Shown: positions 1-7,376, counted from the first letter of the stretch. The stretch: 10,783 nt of DNA from JBOGTC01 sp050692055 (GCA_050692055.1 JBOGTC010000051.1:1-10783); one strand, 5' to 3'. Translations and numbers: made by a program. The notes: generated by a model from the letters alone, not told the origin.

Positions 1-464
1 GCCGCGGGCTGGCAAGCGCGAGCTGGCCGGGCAGGCTCGAGCTTCTCGATGGTTCTTCCATCGGCCTCGGCCGCGTCCTGCTCGACGGCGCCCACAATCC
101 CGCAGGCGCAGCGGCACTCACGCGGGCCCTGCGCGCGCTTGGCCTGCGGCGCCCGACGATCGTCTTCGGCGCCATGCGCGGCAAGCGCATCCACGCCATG
201 CTGCGCGCCATGGCGCCGCTGCAGCCGCGCCTGGTCTTCACGCGTGTCGAAGATCCCGGTGCGCTCGATCCTGGGCATCTCCTCCACGCCTGGCGCCGCG
301 TCGCGCCCGACGGCCGGCCCGCCACGAGCGCAGCGTCGCCGCGCGAGGCACTCGGCAAGGCCGCGGAGCAGGTGGGCGGCGACCAGCCGATCGTGGTAGC
401 CGGATCCCTCTATCTCGTGGGCGCGGTCAGAGGCATGATCACCGGCGATACCGAGGAGGGCTGA
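1..464 (+). CDS. folC: Folylpolyglutamate synthase / dihydrofolate synthase, C-terminal part (5' end outside window)
   Basis: FolC adds glutamate to dihydropteroate and/or to the folate tail, using ATP, in the cytoplasm. The open frame runs from base 3 to the TGA at 462-464 and gives about 153 residues, the C-terminal third of a protein usually 420-450 residues long. Visible family signatures are WPGRLE near visible residue 8, the LLDGAHNP block at about 26-33 (the C-terminal Mur-ligase-like domain), FGAMRGK, and the end motif VVAGSLYLVGAVR. The start and the ATP-binding P-loop half lie before the window. Its stop overlaps the folP start codon by one base (TGATG), so the two genes are very probably co-transcribed and translationally coupled. 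Identity is secure. Whether it has both synthase activities or only one cannot be told from this fragment. Confidence 0.95.
   Translation, partial: RGLASASWPGRLELLDGSSIGLGRVLLDGAHNPAGAAALTRALRALGLRRPTIVFGAMRGKRIHAMLRAMAPLQPRLVFTRVEDPGALDPGHLLHAWRRVAPDGRPATSAASPREALGKAAEQVGGDQPIVVAGSLYLVGAVRGMITGDTEEG
454..459 (+). promoter_or_regulatory. Shine-Dalgarno site of folP
   Basis: AGGAGG lies inside the last codons of folC, four bases before the folP ATG at 464. It is a near-perfect ribosome binding site and fixes the folP start. It is one of only a few strong ones in the window. Confidence 0.8.
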
Positions 465-1333
465 TGCCGGGACCCGACCTGCACTGGGGCGAGCGAACGT
501 ACCTGATGGGCATCATCAACGTGACCCCGGACTCGTTCTCCGGCGATGGCCTCGCCGCGCCCGGCCGGGACCAGGCTCAGGTCGTGGCGGCGGCGCTGGA
601 CCAGGCTCGTCGCTTCGTCGACTCCGGGGCTGACATCCTGGACGTCGGCGCGGAGTCGACCCGGCCACCGCAGTTCTACGGCGACCATCCGCAGGTCGAC
701 GCCGAGACGGAGGCGGCCCTTGCCCTGCCGGTGGTCCGGCGGCTCGCCGCTGAGCTCGGCGAGCGCGTGCTCATCAGCATCGACACCTCCAAGGGCGAGG
801 TCGCGCGCGCGGCACTGGCGGTCGGGGCGAGCATCGTCAACGACGTGTGGGGCGCGCGGCGGGATCCGGGGACCGCTGAAGCGGCAGCGGCAGGCGATGC
901 ATACCTGGTGCTGATGCACAACCAGCGGGAAACCGGCTATCCGGACGGAGTCTTCGACACGGTGGCCGCCTGGCTGCGCGAGGCAGTCCGGGCAGCCGCG
1001 GCGCGAGGCGTACGTCGCGAGCGCATGATCGTCGACCCGGGCATCGGCTTTGGGAAGACGCCCGCGGACAACCTCGAGCTGCTGCGCCGGTTGGCAGAGC
1101 TCAAGTCGGCGCTCGACGGGCTGCCGCTGCTGGTCGGGACGAGCCGCAAGCGGTTCATCGGCGAGATCCTCGACGGCGCACCGCCCGACCACCGCGTGGA
1201 GGGCACGGCGGCCACCGTGGCCCTGGCGATCGCCGCAGGGGTGGACATCGTGCGCGTTCATGACGTGGCCCACCTGGCGCGCACGGTTCGCGTCAGCGAC
1301 GCGGTGGTCCGCCACGCAGCGCCGCGCCGATGA
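464..1333 (+). CDS. folP: Dihydropteroate synthase
   Basis: DHPS condenses 6-hydroxymethyl-dihydropterin pyrophosphate with p-aminobenzoate to dihydropteroate; it is the sulfonamide target. The 289-residue product is a normal-length single TIM barrel. All family signatures are visible: MGIINVTPDSFSGDG (15-29, with metal-binding N19), GADILDVGAESTRP (55-68), the IDTS strand with D107, NDVWG (126-130), DPGIGFGK (191-198) with D191, the TSRKRF loop (226-231) with K229, and the RVHDV end (264-268). The ATG at 464 is preceded by a strong AGGAGG, and its first base is the last base of the folC stop. The 3' end overlaps folB by four bases (ATGA). There are no substitutions or insertions that would suggest a resistance-type allele, but fine resistance calls would need an alignment. 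Confidence 0.97.
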   Translation: MPGPDLHWGERTYLMGIINVTPDSFSGDGLAAPGRDQAQVVAAALDQARRFVDSGADILDVGAESTRPPQFYGDHPQVDAETEAALALPVVRRLAAELGERVLISIDTSKGEVARAALAVGASIVNDVWGARRDPGTAEAAAAGDAYLVLMHNQRETGYPDGVFDTVAAWLREAVRAAAARGVRRERMIVDPGIGFGKTPADNLELLRRLAELKSALDGLPLLVGTSRKRFIGEILDGAPPDHRVEGTAATVALAIAAGVDIVRVHDVAHLARTVRVSDAVVRHAAPRR

Positions 1334-1710
1334 GCACCGACGATCGACTCACGCTTCGCGGCATGCGCTTCATGGCGCGCCATGGGGTGCTCCCCGGGGA
1401 GCGTGTGACGCCTCAGCCCTTCGAGGTCGACCTCGTCCTCCACGCCGACCTGGCCGCCGCCGCCGAGCGCGACGATCTGGCCGCCACCATCGATTACCGC
1501 GGCCTGTTCGAGCTCGTGCGCGGGATCGTCGAGGATCGGAGCTTCCGGATCATCGAGGCGCTCGCCGGCGCCATCGCCGAATCGGTGCTGGCAGCGACCG
1601 ATCCAGGACGCGTGGCCTCAGTCGAGGTCCGCGTGCGCAAGCCCGAGGCCCCGCTTCCCGGCCAGCTGGATACGGTCGAGGTCGCGCTCGTCAGACGCCG
1701 AGCCGGCTAG
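1330..1710 (+). CDS. folB: Dihydroneopterin aldolase
   Basis: FolB cleaves 7,8-dihydroneopterin to 6-hydroxymethyl-dihydropterin and glycolaldehyde, the step that leads to the pterin substrate of FolP. The 126-residue product has the usual single T-fold domain (family size about 120). Visible signatures are the HGVLPGER loop (18-25, with E24), the ATIDYRG segment (52-58, with Y56), the pterin-binding IEALA helix (75-79, E76) and the VRKPEAPL strand (102-109) with K104. E24, Y56 and K104 match the catalytic residues known from characterised enzymes. No Shine-Dalgarno is seen; the ATG sits in an ATGA overlap with the folP stop, so translation probably depends on coupling. No folK follows; the next gene is convergent. 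The stop codon overlaps that of the protease gene on the other strand. Confidence 0.95.
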   Translation: MSTDDRLTLRGMRFMARHGVLPGERVTPQPFEVDLVLHADLAAAAERDDLAATIDYRGLFELVRGIVEDRSFRIIEALAGAIAESVLAATDPGRVASVEVRVRKPEAPLPGQLDTVEVALVRRRAG

Positions 1711-2996
1711 CTCCCGTCAGGCAGCAGGCCCAGGGTCACGGTGATGTCACGCGTCGTGCTGCCGCGGAGGACGCGCAGCGTGATCGTGTCGCCGGGCTCG
1801 TGCGGAATGATCAGTGACGAGAGGTCGTTATCGGTGTCGACGCGGGTGCCGTCGACCGCGGCGATCACGTCGCCGGGCTCGAGACCGGCCGCAGCGGCCG
1901 GGCTGTCCGGAAAGACGGCCTGGCCGTCGCCGCTGCCGGTGCCGATGAGCGCGCCGTAGTCGACCGGCAGGTCGAGCTGCTCGGCACGGGCGGGAGTGAT
2001 CATCTCGTAGTAGACGCCGATCCAGGGGCGTGTCAGCTCCTCGCCGGCCAGCGCCTGCGCCATGATCGGCTTGGCGACGTCGATGGGGATCGCGAAGCCC
2101 AGACCCTGCGCGCTCGTGCTGACCGCGGTATTGACGCCGATCACCTGGCCGGCGCTGTTCACCAGCGGACCGCCCGAGTTGCCCGGGTTGATGGCAGCGT
2201 CGGTCTGGATCAGGTTGTTGAGGGTCTCGGCGCTGGTGCGCGAGGCATCGGCGGCGGTGATCTGGCGGCCCAGGCCAGACACGACGCCCGTGGTGACGGT
2301 GCTCTCGTACTGCAGGCCGAGCGGGCTGCCAATGGCGATGGCAAGCTGGCCCGCCTCGAGCCGGGCGGACGAGCCGATGGGGGCAGCCGCGAAGTTCTCG
2401 CCCTCGATCTTCACAATGGCGAGGTCGGTGAGGGTGTCCACGCCATAGACGCTGGCCGGGAAACGGCGACCGTCGTTGAGGATGACCGTCAGGTCCCGCG
2501 CGTCCTGGACGACGTGCTTGTTGGTGAGAATCCACCCGCGGCCGTCGAAGATGAAGCCGGAACCGGTTCCACTGGCCCCGTCCAGGAACCCGCCGCCGCT
2601 CGACTGGATCGTGACCACCGAGGGCGCCACCTGCTCGACCGCGCTGATGACGGCGCTCGACTCCTCGATGCGGACGTCGCTCACCGCCTCGCCCTCGGGA
2701 ATCGTGTCCGTCGCCCCCTCCTCGACGAGGGCTGGCCGCAGCGCGTTCGAGACGGCCACGGCAGACAGCGCCCCCGACACGATGCCGGCGATGACGGCGA
2801 TGAGGATGATGGGCAGCGCCCCGAGACGGCTGCGGCGCGGCTCCGTGGCGACCGCAGCAGCCGGCCGGCTCGACCACGCCGGCGCCGACTGCCACGCGTG
2901 CGGGTGCGGCTCGCGCTGGGGCACCGGGCCGTAACGCTGCACCTCGATCGGTTCGGTGGGCGTTCGGTCGCGTGGTCCGTCGGGGTCGTTCGTCAT
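1707..2996 (-). CDS. htrA: HtrA/DegP-type serine protease with one membrane anchor and one PDZ domain
   Basis: This is a 429-residue S1C-family protease that degrades or refolds damaged proteins outside the cytoplasmic membrane. Order of parts: a Pro/Arg-rich cytoplasmic N-terminus (1-58) ending in basic residues, one membrane helix (about 61-83), a linker (84-115), the trypsin-like domain (about 116-312) and one PDZ domain (about 323-425). The triad is complete: H161 in TNKHVV, D191 in TLTDLAIV, S274 in GNSGGPL. There is no cleavable signal peptide. The ATG at 2996 has GAAGGA three bases upstream, closer than ideal. It lies 98 bases downstream of the histidine kinase on the same strand, which suggests it is the output or partner of that two-component system, as for CssRS and HtrA in Bacillus; this is inference. 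The stop overlaps folB tail to tail. Confidence 0.95.
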   Translation of the reverse strand: MTNDPDGPRDRTPTEPIEVQRYGPVPQREPHPHAWQSAPAWSSRPAAAVATEPRRSRLGALPIILIAVIAGIVSGALSAVAVSNALRPALVEEGATDTIPEGEAVSDVRIEESSAVISAVEQVAPSVVTIQSSGGGFLDGASGTGSGFIFDGRGWILTNKHVVQDARDLTVILNDGRRFPASVYGVDTLTDLAIVKIEGENFAAAPIGSSARLEAGQLAIAIGSPLGLQYESTVTTGVVSGLGRQITAADASRTSAETLNNLIQTDAAINPGNSGGPLVNSAGQVIGVNTAVSTSAQGLGFAIPIDVAKPIMAQALAGEELTRPWIGVYYEMITPARAEQLDLPVDYGALIGTGSGDGQAVFPDSPAAAAGLEPGDVIAAVDGTRVDTDNDLSSLIIPHEPGDTITLRVLRGSTTRDITVTLGLLPDGS

Positions 2997-2999
2997 CGG

Positions 3000-3005
3000 T
3001 CCTTC
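3000..3005 (-). promoter_or_regulatory. Shine-Dalgarno site of the HtrA-like protease gene
   Basis: GAAGGA read on the minus strand, with only CCG between it and the ATG at 2996. The short spacing makes it a moderate site, but no better start codon is nearby. The 97 bases between the kinase stop and this start (2997-3095) show no clear rho-independent terminator. A TACGCT at 3051-3046 resembles a -10 box but has no good -35 partner. Confidence 0.5.
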
Positions 3006-3095
3006 AGTCGCCTTCTGGGCTCCATCTGGGGCGGATTTGCTCGTCAGCGTAGCGCGGACCGATTGCCGGCAGGGCGCTGGCCCCGTAAAGGTTCG

Positions 3096-4673
3096 TCAAT
3101 CTTTCTCCTCCGCGAACGAGGCACCGGCCGCCTCGGCGCCGAGCTGACCGTTCGGCAGATCAAGGTCCCTCGGCAGCCGGATGCGGAAGATGCTGCCCTC
3201 GCCGACGACGCTGGCGACGTTGATCTCGCCGCCATGCATCTCGACGATCGATCGCACGATGGCCAGGCCGAGCCCGCTGCCCGATGCACGGGCATCACCG
3301 GTGTTCGTGCCTCGGTAGAAGCGCTCGAAGATGCGCGGCAGCTCCTCGGCCGGGATGCCGGGCCCGGTATCGCGCACCTCGACCGTGACGCTGTCGGCCT
3401 CCTCCAGGAGGCGAAGCTCCACGTCGCCACCGGGTGGCGTGAACTTCAGTGCGTTGCCCACCAGGTTCGTCAGCAGCTGCACGATCCGCTCCCGGTCGAA
3501 GCGCAGCTCGACCGCGCTCCCCGGCACCTCGCTGCCGAGGCCGATGCCGCGCCGCTCCGCCACCTCCGCGTGCGCCTGCACCACCGACTGGATCGGGTCG
3601 CGCAGGTCGCCGTCGCGCACGTCGAGCGGGAAGATGCCGGCATCGATCCGCGAGAGATCGAGCAGGTTCGTGCTCATCCACTCCAGGCGACGGATCTGCT
3701 CGGTGGAGCGGTCGAGGAACTCAGCCCGCTCGGCTTCGTCGACCTTGCCGTCGCGCTGCAGCTCGTTGTACATGCGCAGCGCCGCGATGGGCGTGCGCAG
3801 CTCGTGGCTGACATCGGCGATGAACTCCCGCAGCTGGTCACGGTCCGCCTCCAGCATGCGCAGCGTGCCGCTCAGCCGGTCGGCCATGACGTTGAACTGG
3901 GCGCCCAGCTCGTCGATCTCCAGCACGCCGGATGCCGAAGCGCGCTCGTCGAGATGGCCCTGCGCAACCCGGCCCGCCACGCGGCGCAGCGCGCTGATCG
4001 GTTCCGCGAAGCGAGCCGCGACGAGCGCGCCCACGACCACCGATCCAACCAGCGCCAGGATGCCGGCTGAAACGAGCGTGGCCCGAATCTGCGCCAGCGT
4101 CGTCTCCCGGCTCGTGTAGGCCTGGGACAGGACGACCTGGTACCGAACGGCAATGTCCCGCTCATCGTCGAGAAAGAGCGGAATGAAATCGGTCCGGTAC
4201 GTGGGGACCTCGGAATCCAGGCGTAATCCCTGGCTCTCGAACTCTGCGACGTTGGCCGGCAGTGCTTCCGCCAGGATCTGGCCCTGTTCGTCCAGGATCG
4301 TGATTGTCGCGGGGATCACCGGGCCGGCAGCAAGTCGCGCCGCCGGCCGAAACACGATCAGTGGCCGCAGCTCGGGCTCGAGAATCACACCCGGGCGCTC
4401 CTCGCGCTCAGCGTCGGCGATCTGCTGCGCAATGAGCGCGACCGAGATGGCGGCCGTCTCGAGCCTTTCTTCGGCCTGGCGACGGAAATAGTCAGGCAGG
4501 ATCTGAGTGATCGCCAGGCCTGACACGGTCAAGGCGATGATCGAGACGAAGGCCAGCGCCACGACAAGACGAACGTTGAGCCGCTGGAAGAAGCCCCCGA
4601 TGCCGTCTCGAATGCGGAGGCGGGAGGAGGCTGCAGATCGGTCCGCGGCCGTGTCAGTCCTCGGCGAATGCAT
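3096..4673 (-). CDS. Membrane sensor histidine kinase (HAMP, HisKA, HATPase_c)
   Basis: With the start at 4673 the product has 525 residues. Parts in order: a short basic N-terminus, membrane helix 1 (about 34-57), an extracytoplasmic sensor region of about 140 residues (58-197), membrane helix 2 (about 199-221), HAMP (about 222-273), the HisKA dimerisation helix with phospho-accepting H290 in DVSHELRTP, then the ATPase domain with N box (TNLVGNALKF, 402-411), G1 box DTGPGI (435-440), F box (RIFERFYRG, 448-455) and G2 box GSGLGLA (465-471). A 25-residue hydrophilic tail follows. The frame is open further upstream, but the ATG at 4673 is chosen because GAGGGG lies six bases before it. It overlaps the response regulator gene by 20 bases, so the two are a cognate pair. 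The signal is unknown; the sensor region looks Cache-like in size only. Confidence 0.95.
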   Translation of the reverse strand: MHSPRTDTAADRSAASSRLRIRDGIGGFFQRLNVRLVVALAFVSIIALTVSGLAITQILPDYFRRQAEERLETAAISVALIAQQIADAEREERPGVILEPELRPLIVFRPAARLAAGPVIPATITILDEQGQILAEALPANVAEFESQGLRLDSEVPTYRTDFIPLFLDDERDIAVRYQVVLSQAYTSRETTLAQIRATLVSAGILALVGSVVVGALVAARFAEPISALRRVAGRVAQGHLDERASASGVLEIDELGAQFNVMADRLSGTLRMLEADRDQLREFIADVSHELRTPIAALRMYNELQRDGKVDEAERAEFLDRSTEQIRRLEWMSTNLLDLSRIDAGIFPLDVRDGDLRDPIQSVVQAHAEVAERRGIGLGSEVPGSAVELRFDRERIVQLLTNLVGNALKFTPPGGDVELRLLEEADSVTVEVRDTGPGIPAEELPRIFERFYRGTNTGDARASGSGLGLAIVRSIVEMHGGEINVASVVGEGSIFRIRLPRDLDLPNGQLGAEAAGASFAEEKD

Positions 4674-5352
4674 AGCCGACCCCTCGCACCGTCCTGATGT
4701 AGCGCGGGTGGGCGGGATCGGGCTCGATCTTGTCGCGGATGTGGCTGACATGCACGTTGATCGTGCGCTCGTCCTGCTCGAGTGCATCGTCGTAGTCGCG
4801 CACGAGCTCCAGGAGCTGCGATCGCGTATAGACTCGCCCCGGGCGAGCGGCGAGATGACGCAGCAGGTCGAATTCAGTGGTCGTCAGCGCGATCCTCTCG
4901 CCATCACGCGACACGCGCCTGCGCTCGAGATCGATCACCAGGTCACCCCGGCGCAGGGTGCGGCCGGTCTGCGTATCGGCCAGCTCGCCGTACGCACGGC
5001 GGATCAGCGCCCTGACGCGGGTGACGAGCTCACGGACGCTGAACGGCTTGACGAGATAGTCATCGGCGCCGATCTCCAGGCCGACCACCTTGTCGACCTC
5101 GTCCGATCGCGCGGTGAGGAAGAGGATCGGCGCGCGCGTCTCGCGGCGAAGCCGGCGGCAGACCTCGAAGCCGTCGATCCCGGGAAGACGCACGTCGAGC
5201 ACCACGAGATCCGGGGCTGCGTCAGAGAAGCTTGACACGGCGTCCTCGCCGGTGGGCTGGACGCTGACGTTGTATCCCTCGCGCTCCAGGGCGACCTGCA
5301 CGCCGCGCGCGACGGCAGGCTCGTCCTCCACGATCATGATGGTGCCGGCCAT
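4654..5352 (-). CDS. OmpR/PhoB-family response regulator
   Basis: This is a DNA-binding transcription factor of 232 residues, the normal size for the family. The receiver domain (1-118) has the acidic pair D10/E11, phospho-accepting D53 in VLDVRLPG, T80 and K102 in LVKPF, so the switch residues are complete. A linker leads to the winged-helix domain (about 132-230), with the recognition helix in RTINVHVSHIRDKI (196-209) and the wing RTVRGVGYAF (220-229). It is the first gene of a minus-strand unit with the histidine kinase, which begins inside its last codons. No Shine-Dalgarno precedes the ATG at 5352; instead a TATAAT lies ten bases upstream, so the mRNA may be almost or fully leaderless. 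The target genes cannot be read from the sequence. The downstream HtrA-like protease is the obvious candidate. Confidence 0.97.
   Translation of the reverse strand: MAGTIMIVEDEPAVARGVQVALEREGYNVSVQPTGEDAVSSFSDAAPDLVVLDVRLPGIDGFEVCRRLRRETRAPILFLTARSDEVDKVVGLEIGADDYLVKPFSVRELVTRVRALIRRAYGELADTQTGRTLRRGDLVIDLERRRVSRDGERIALTTTEFDLLRHLAARPGRVYTRSQLLELVRDYDDALEQDERTINVHVSHIRDKIEPDPAHPRYIRTVRGVGYAFAED
4680..4685 (-). promoter_or_regulatory. Shine-Dalgarno site that decides the kinase start
   Basis: GAGGGG on the minus strand, six bases upstream of the ATG at 4673, inside the coding end of the response regulator gene. It supports a 525-residue kinase over the 563-residue product starting at 4787, whose extra N-terminus is only the regulator gene read in another frame. 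Confidence 0.7.
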
Positions 5353-5362
5353 GTTGCGTTCG

Positions 5363-5368
5363 ATTATA
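5363..5368 (-). promoter_or_regulatory. -10 box (TATAAT) of the response regulator gene
   Basis: A perfect TATAAT on the minus strand ends ten bases before the ATG at 5352. Initiation six to eight bases downstream would leave only two to four untranslated bases. No good -35 hexamer is found 16-19 bases further upstream (CCGTGG at a 17-base spacing). An AT-rich hexamer is conspicuous in this GC-rich background. Confidence 0.6.
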
Positions 5369-5522
5369 GGAAGCGCAGGGCCGGGCCACGGTTTTGGTGG
5401 CCTGCAGATCCTTCATCGATTGGGCTACCCGGCCGTTCCCGGACGATTACTGCGGCCGCCGGCGGATCGATGGCGCTGCGCTTTGACGAGCGGACCATGG
5501 CGCCCCGGCGCGACGCCCCTCC

Positions 5523-5551
5523 TTGCCGCTCGATCCTCTCGCTGGTACGAT
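5523..5551 (+). promoter_or_regulatory. Promoter of rplY (-35 TTGCCG, 17 bp, extended -10 TGG-TACGAT)
   Basis: TTGCCG at 5523-5528 and TACGAT at 5546-5551 are separated by exactly 17 bases, and a TG sits one base before the -10, making it an extended -10. The expected start near 5558 gives an untranslated leader of about 70 bases before the rplY ATG. The leader holds GAGGA at 5611-5615, fourteen bases from the ATG, which is farther than usual. The remainder of 5370-5520 shows no gene and no other clear signal. Confidence 0.6.
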
Positions 5552-5629
5552 CCCGCTTCGCGCAACGACGCCCGAATCGTTCGGCCCTGCCCGGACACGC
5601 CCACCTAAACGAGGACCCACGACACATTC

Positions 5630-6340
5630 ATGGCCGACCTGGAGTTCGCCCTCGACGCCCGCGACGCCCACGGCAAGGCGAACAAGCGCCTGCGCCGTGA
5701 CGGCATCATCCCCGCCGTCGTCTTTGGCAAGGGCGAGGACTCGACCTCGGTGCAGATCGACGCCAAGGAATTCGAGACGCTCTACAAGGCCGCCGGCCGC
5801 ACCAGCATCATCATGCTGTCGGTGCCAGGCGGCGGCCGCCGCAAGAGCGGCATCATCAAGAGCGTGCAGCGCCACCCGTTGAGCGGCAGTGCGCTGCATG
5901 TGGACTTCTTCCTCGTCAACCTCAAGCAGGAGATGGAGGTCGACGTTCCCCTCGCTTTCGTCGGCGAGCCGCCCGCGGTCGAGGAGACGGGCGGCACACT
6001 CATCCATTACCTCGGCACGGTCCGTGTCAAGGCTCTTCCGACCGATCTTCCGCACGAGATCGAGGTCAACGTATCGACCCTGACCAGCCTGGACGTGGCG
6101 ATTCATGTCAAGGACCTGAGCCTGAACCGCGACCTCGTCCACGTGGTGACCGACGGCGACGAGCTGGTCGCCAAGGTCGTTCCGCCTCGGATCGAGGAGG
6201 AGCCGGAGCCTGTCGTCGCCGAAGGCGAGGAGCTCGAGGGCGAGGAGGCCGAAGCCGCCGCAGCCGCCGAGGGCGAGGGCGCTCCCCCTGCGGAGGGCGA
6301 GACCGCCAGCCAGCGTGGTGACGCGACCGAGGAGTCCTGA
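5630..6340 (+). CDS. rplY: Large-subunit ribosomal protein L25, CTC/TL5 type
   Basis: L25 binds 5S rRNA in the central protuberance of the 50S subunit; the longer CTC form has been linked to general stress in some bacteria. The 236-residue product has an N-terminal 5S-binding L25 domain (about 4-91, with GKANKRLRRDGIIPAVVFG at 15-33 and the HPLSGSALHVDFF segment at 82-94). The C-terminal TL5 beta domain follows (about 99-184, with the TLIHYLGTVRVKALPTDLP stretch at 123-141). A low-complexity acidic tail (189-236, rich in Glu and Ala) ends the protein. It is a single gene behind its own promoter. The usual neighbour pth (peptidyl-tRNA hydrolase) does not follow; the next gene is convergent 33 bases away. 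No terminator hairpin is evident in that gap. Confidence 0.96.
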   Translation: MADLEFALDARDAHGKANKRLRRDGIIPAVVFGKGEDSTSVQIDAKEFETLYKAAGRTSIIMLSVPGGGRRKSGIIKSVQRHPLSGSALHVDFFLVNLKQEMEVDVPLAFVGEPPAVEETGGTLIHYLGTVRVKALPTDLPHEIEVNVSTLTSLDVAIHVKDLSLNRDLVHVVTDGDELVAKVVPPRIEEEPEPVVAEGEELEGEEAEAAAAAEGEGAPPAEGETASQRGDATEES

Positions 6341-6373
6341 ACAGATTCGCGTCGGGCCGATAGCGACATCCCG

Positions 6374-7348
6374 TCAGCCCGCGTCGGTGATCAGCTCCTG
6401 CACCTCCGCCCTGACCGCCTCGACGTCGATCTGGATGATGTAGCCGCGGCCGTCCCCTCGGTCGCCCTCGAACACGAGGAATTCCGGCGGGCCGATGACC
6501 AGCTGCCGAATCTCCGCATCCTGCGCGCGGCGGACGATCTCGAGCAGTGTCGGCAGGTCGTCGAGCGGCAGGTCGGTTTCGAGCGACTCCAGGCCCTCGA
6601 GGAGTGACGGCAGGTCGAGCTCGGCGTCCGCGTCCGTGACCGCCTGCATGAGGGCGACCATCGCCTCCTGGTGGCGCCCCATCCGACCGTAGTCGGTGTC
6701 CACGCGGGTGCGGACGTACGACAGCGCCGTCTCCCCGTCGATCTCCTGCTCGCCGGCATCCAGGTCGAGGCCGATGGGCGCATCGTCCAGCGGCCCTTCC
6801 GGGCTGACGGTGATCCCACCGACCCCCTCGACCAGTTCGGCGAAGTCATCCATGTCGAGCAACACGTGGCCTTCGATCTCGGCCGCGTAGAGCGTCTCCA
6901 TGGCACCGACCAGCGCATCGATCCCCTGCTCTCGGTAGAGGCCATTGATCTTGAGCTGCCAGGCGCCGCCGTCGGGCAGAGGCACGTCGACGGTGTCCCG
7001 TGGCAGGCTGATCTCCACGACCTCCGATTGATCGGCGCTGACGCTGACCAGCAGGAGCGCATCGGTGTTGACGGGCTCGTCGCGGCCGGCGCGCGCTTCG
7101 TTCACATCGGTCCCGACGAAGAGGACGGTCAGGCGCTCGTTCAGGAGCGCCTCGTTGAACGTTGGGCTGGGCGAGGGTTCCGCGGTTGGCGACGGTGAGG
7201 CCGTGGCGGTCGGTGAGGGCTCGGGCTCATCGGTCCCGCCGGTGAGAATCAGGAATGCCACGATACCGATGGCGGCGAGGAGCCCAACGACGGCGAAGGG
7301 CAGCCAGGCTGGGGTGCGAGAGGACTGGGTTGCGTGCATGGCGTCCAT
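6374..7348 (-). CDS. LytR-CpsA-Psr (LCP) family cell-envelope glycopolymer transferase
   Basis: LCP proteins transfer lipid-linked polymers such as teichoic acids or capsular glycans onto peptidoglycan at the outer face of the membrane. From the ATG at 7348 the product has 324 residues: a short N-terminus, one membrane helix (about 15-36), a Pro/Ser/Thr/Glu-rich spacer (about 40-63), then the LCP domain (about 73-240). Key motifs are LFVGTD (76-81), the TDALLLVSV strand, EISLPRDT (112-119), KINGLY (133-138), GGITV and the basic YVRTRVDTDYGRMGRHQ block (211-227), whose arginines bind the lipid pyrophosphate. About 80 further residues follow the catalytic domain. The frame stays open to 7438, but that extension is the oxidase's repeat read backwards, so it is rejected. 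A second ATG at 7339 is equally possible. No Shine-Dalgarno is seen. It is divergent from the oxidase, 34 bases away. Confidence 0.92.
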   Translation of the reverse strand: MDAMHATQSSRTPAWLPFAVVGLLAAIGIVAFLILTGGTDEPEPSPTATASPSPTAEPSPSPTFNEALLNERLTVLFVGTDVNEARAGRDEPVNTDALLLVSVSADQSEVVEISLPRDTVDVPLPDGGAWQLKINGLYREQGIDALVGAMETLYAAEIEGHVLLDMDDFAELVEGVGGITVSPEGPLDDAPIGLDLDAGEQEIDGETALSYVRTRVDTDYGRMGRHQEAMVALMQAVTDADAELDLPSLLEGLESLETDLPLDDLPTLLEIVRRAQDAEIRQLVIGPPEFLVFEGDRGDGRGYIIQIDVEAVRAEVQELITDAG

Positions 7349-7376
7349 TCTGTCCGCTCGCGGATGGCATGATCGG

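Noticed and set aside
410..1315. Minus-strand frame of 301 codons opposite folP
   Set aside because: It lies wholly antisense to a certain dihydropteroate synthase; composition is shadow-like.
1828..2895. Second minus-strand frame of 355 codons inside the protease gene
   Set aside because: It is a shifted frame of the protease gene, rich in Arg, Gly and His, with no domain.
2514..4070. Plus-strand open frame of 518 codons opposite the protease and kinase
   Set aside because: It runs antisense through two genes with clear domains; long antisense frames are expected in GC-rich DNA, and it has no recognisable domain.
6341..6373. Possible terminator between rplY and the LCP gene
   Set aside because: Only a five-base CGGGC/GCCCG pairing with a long loop and no T run could be found.
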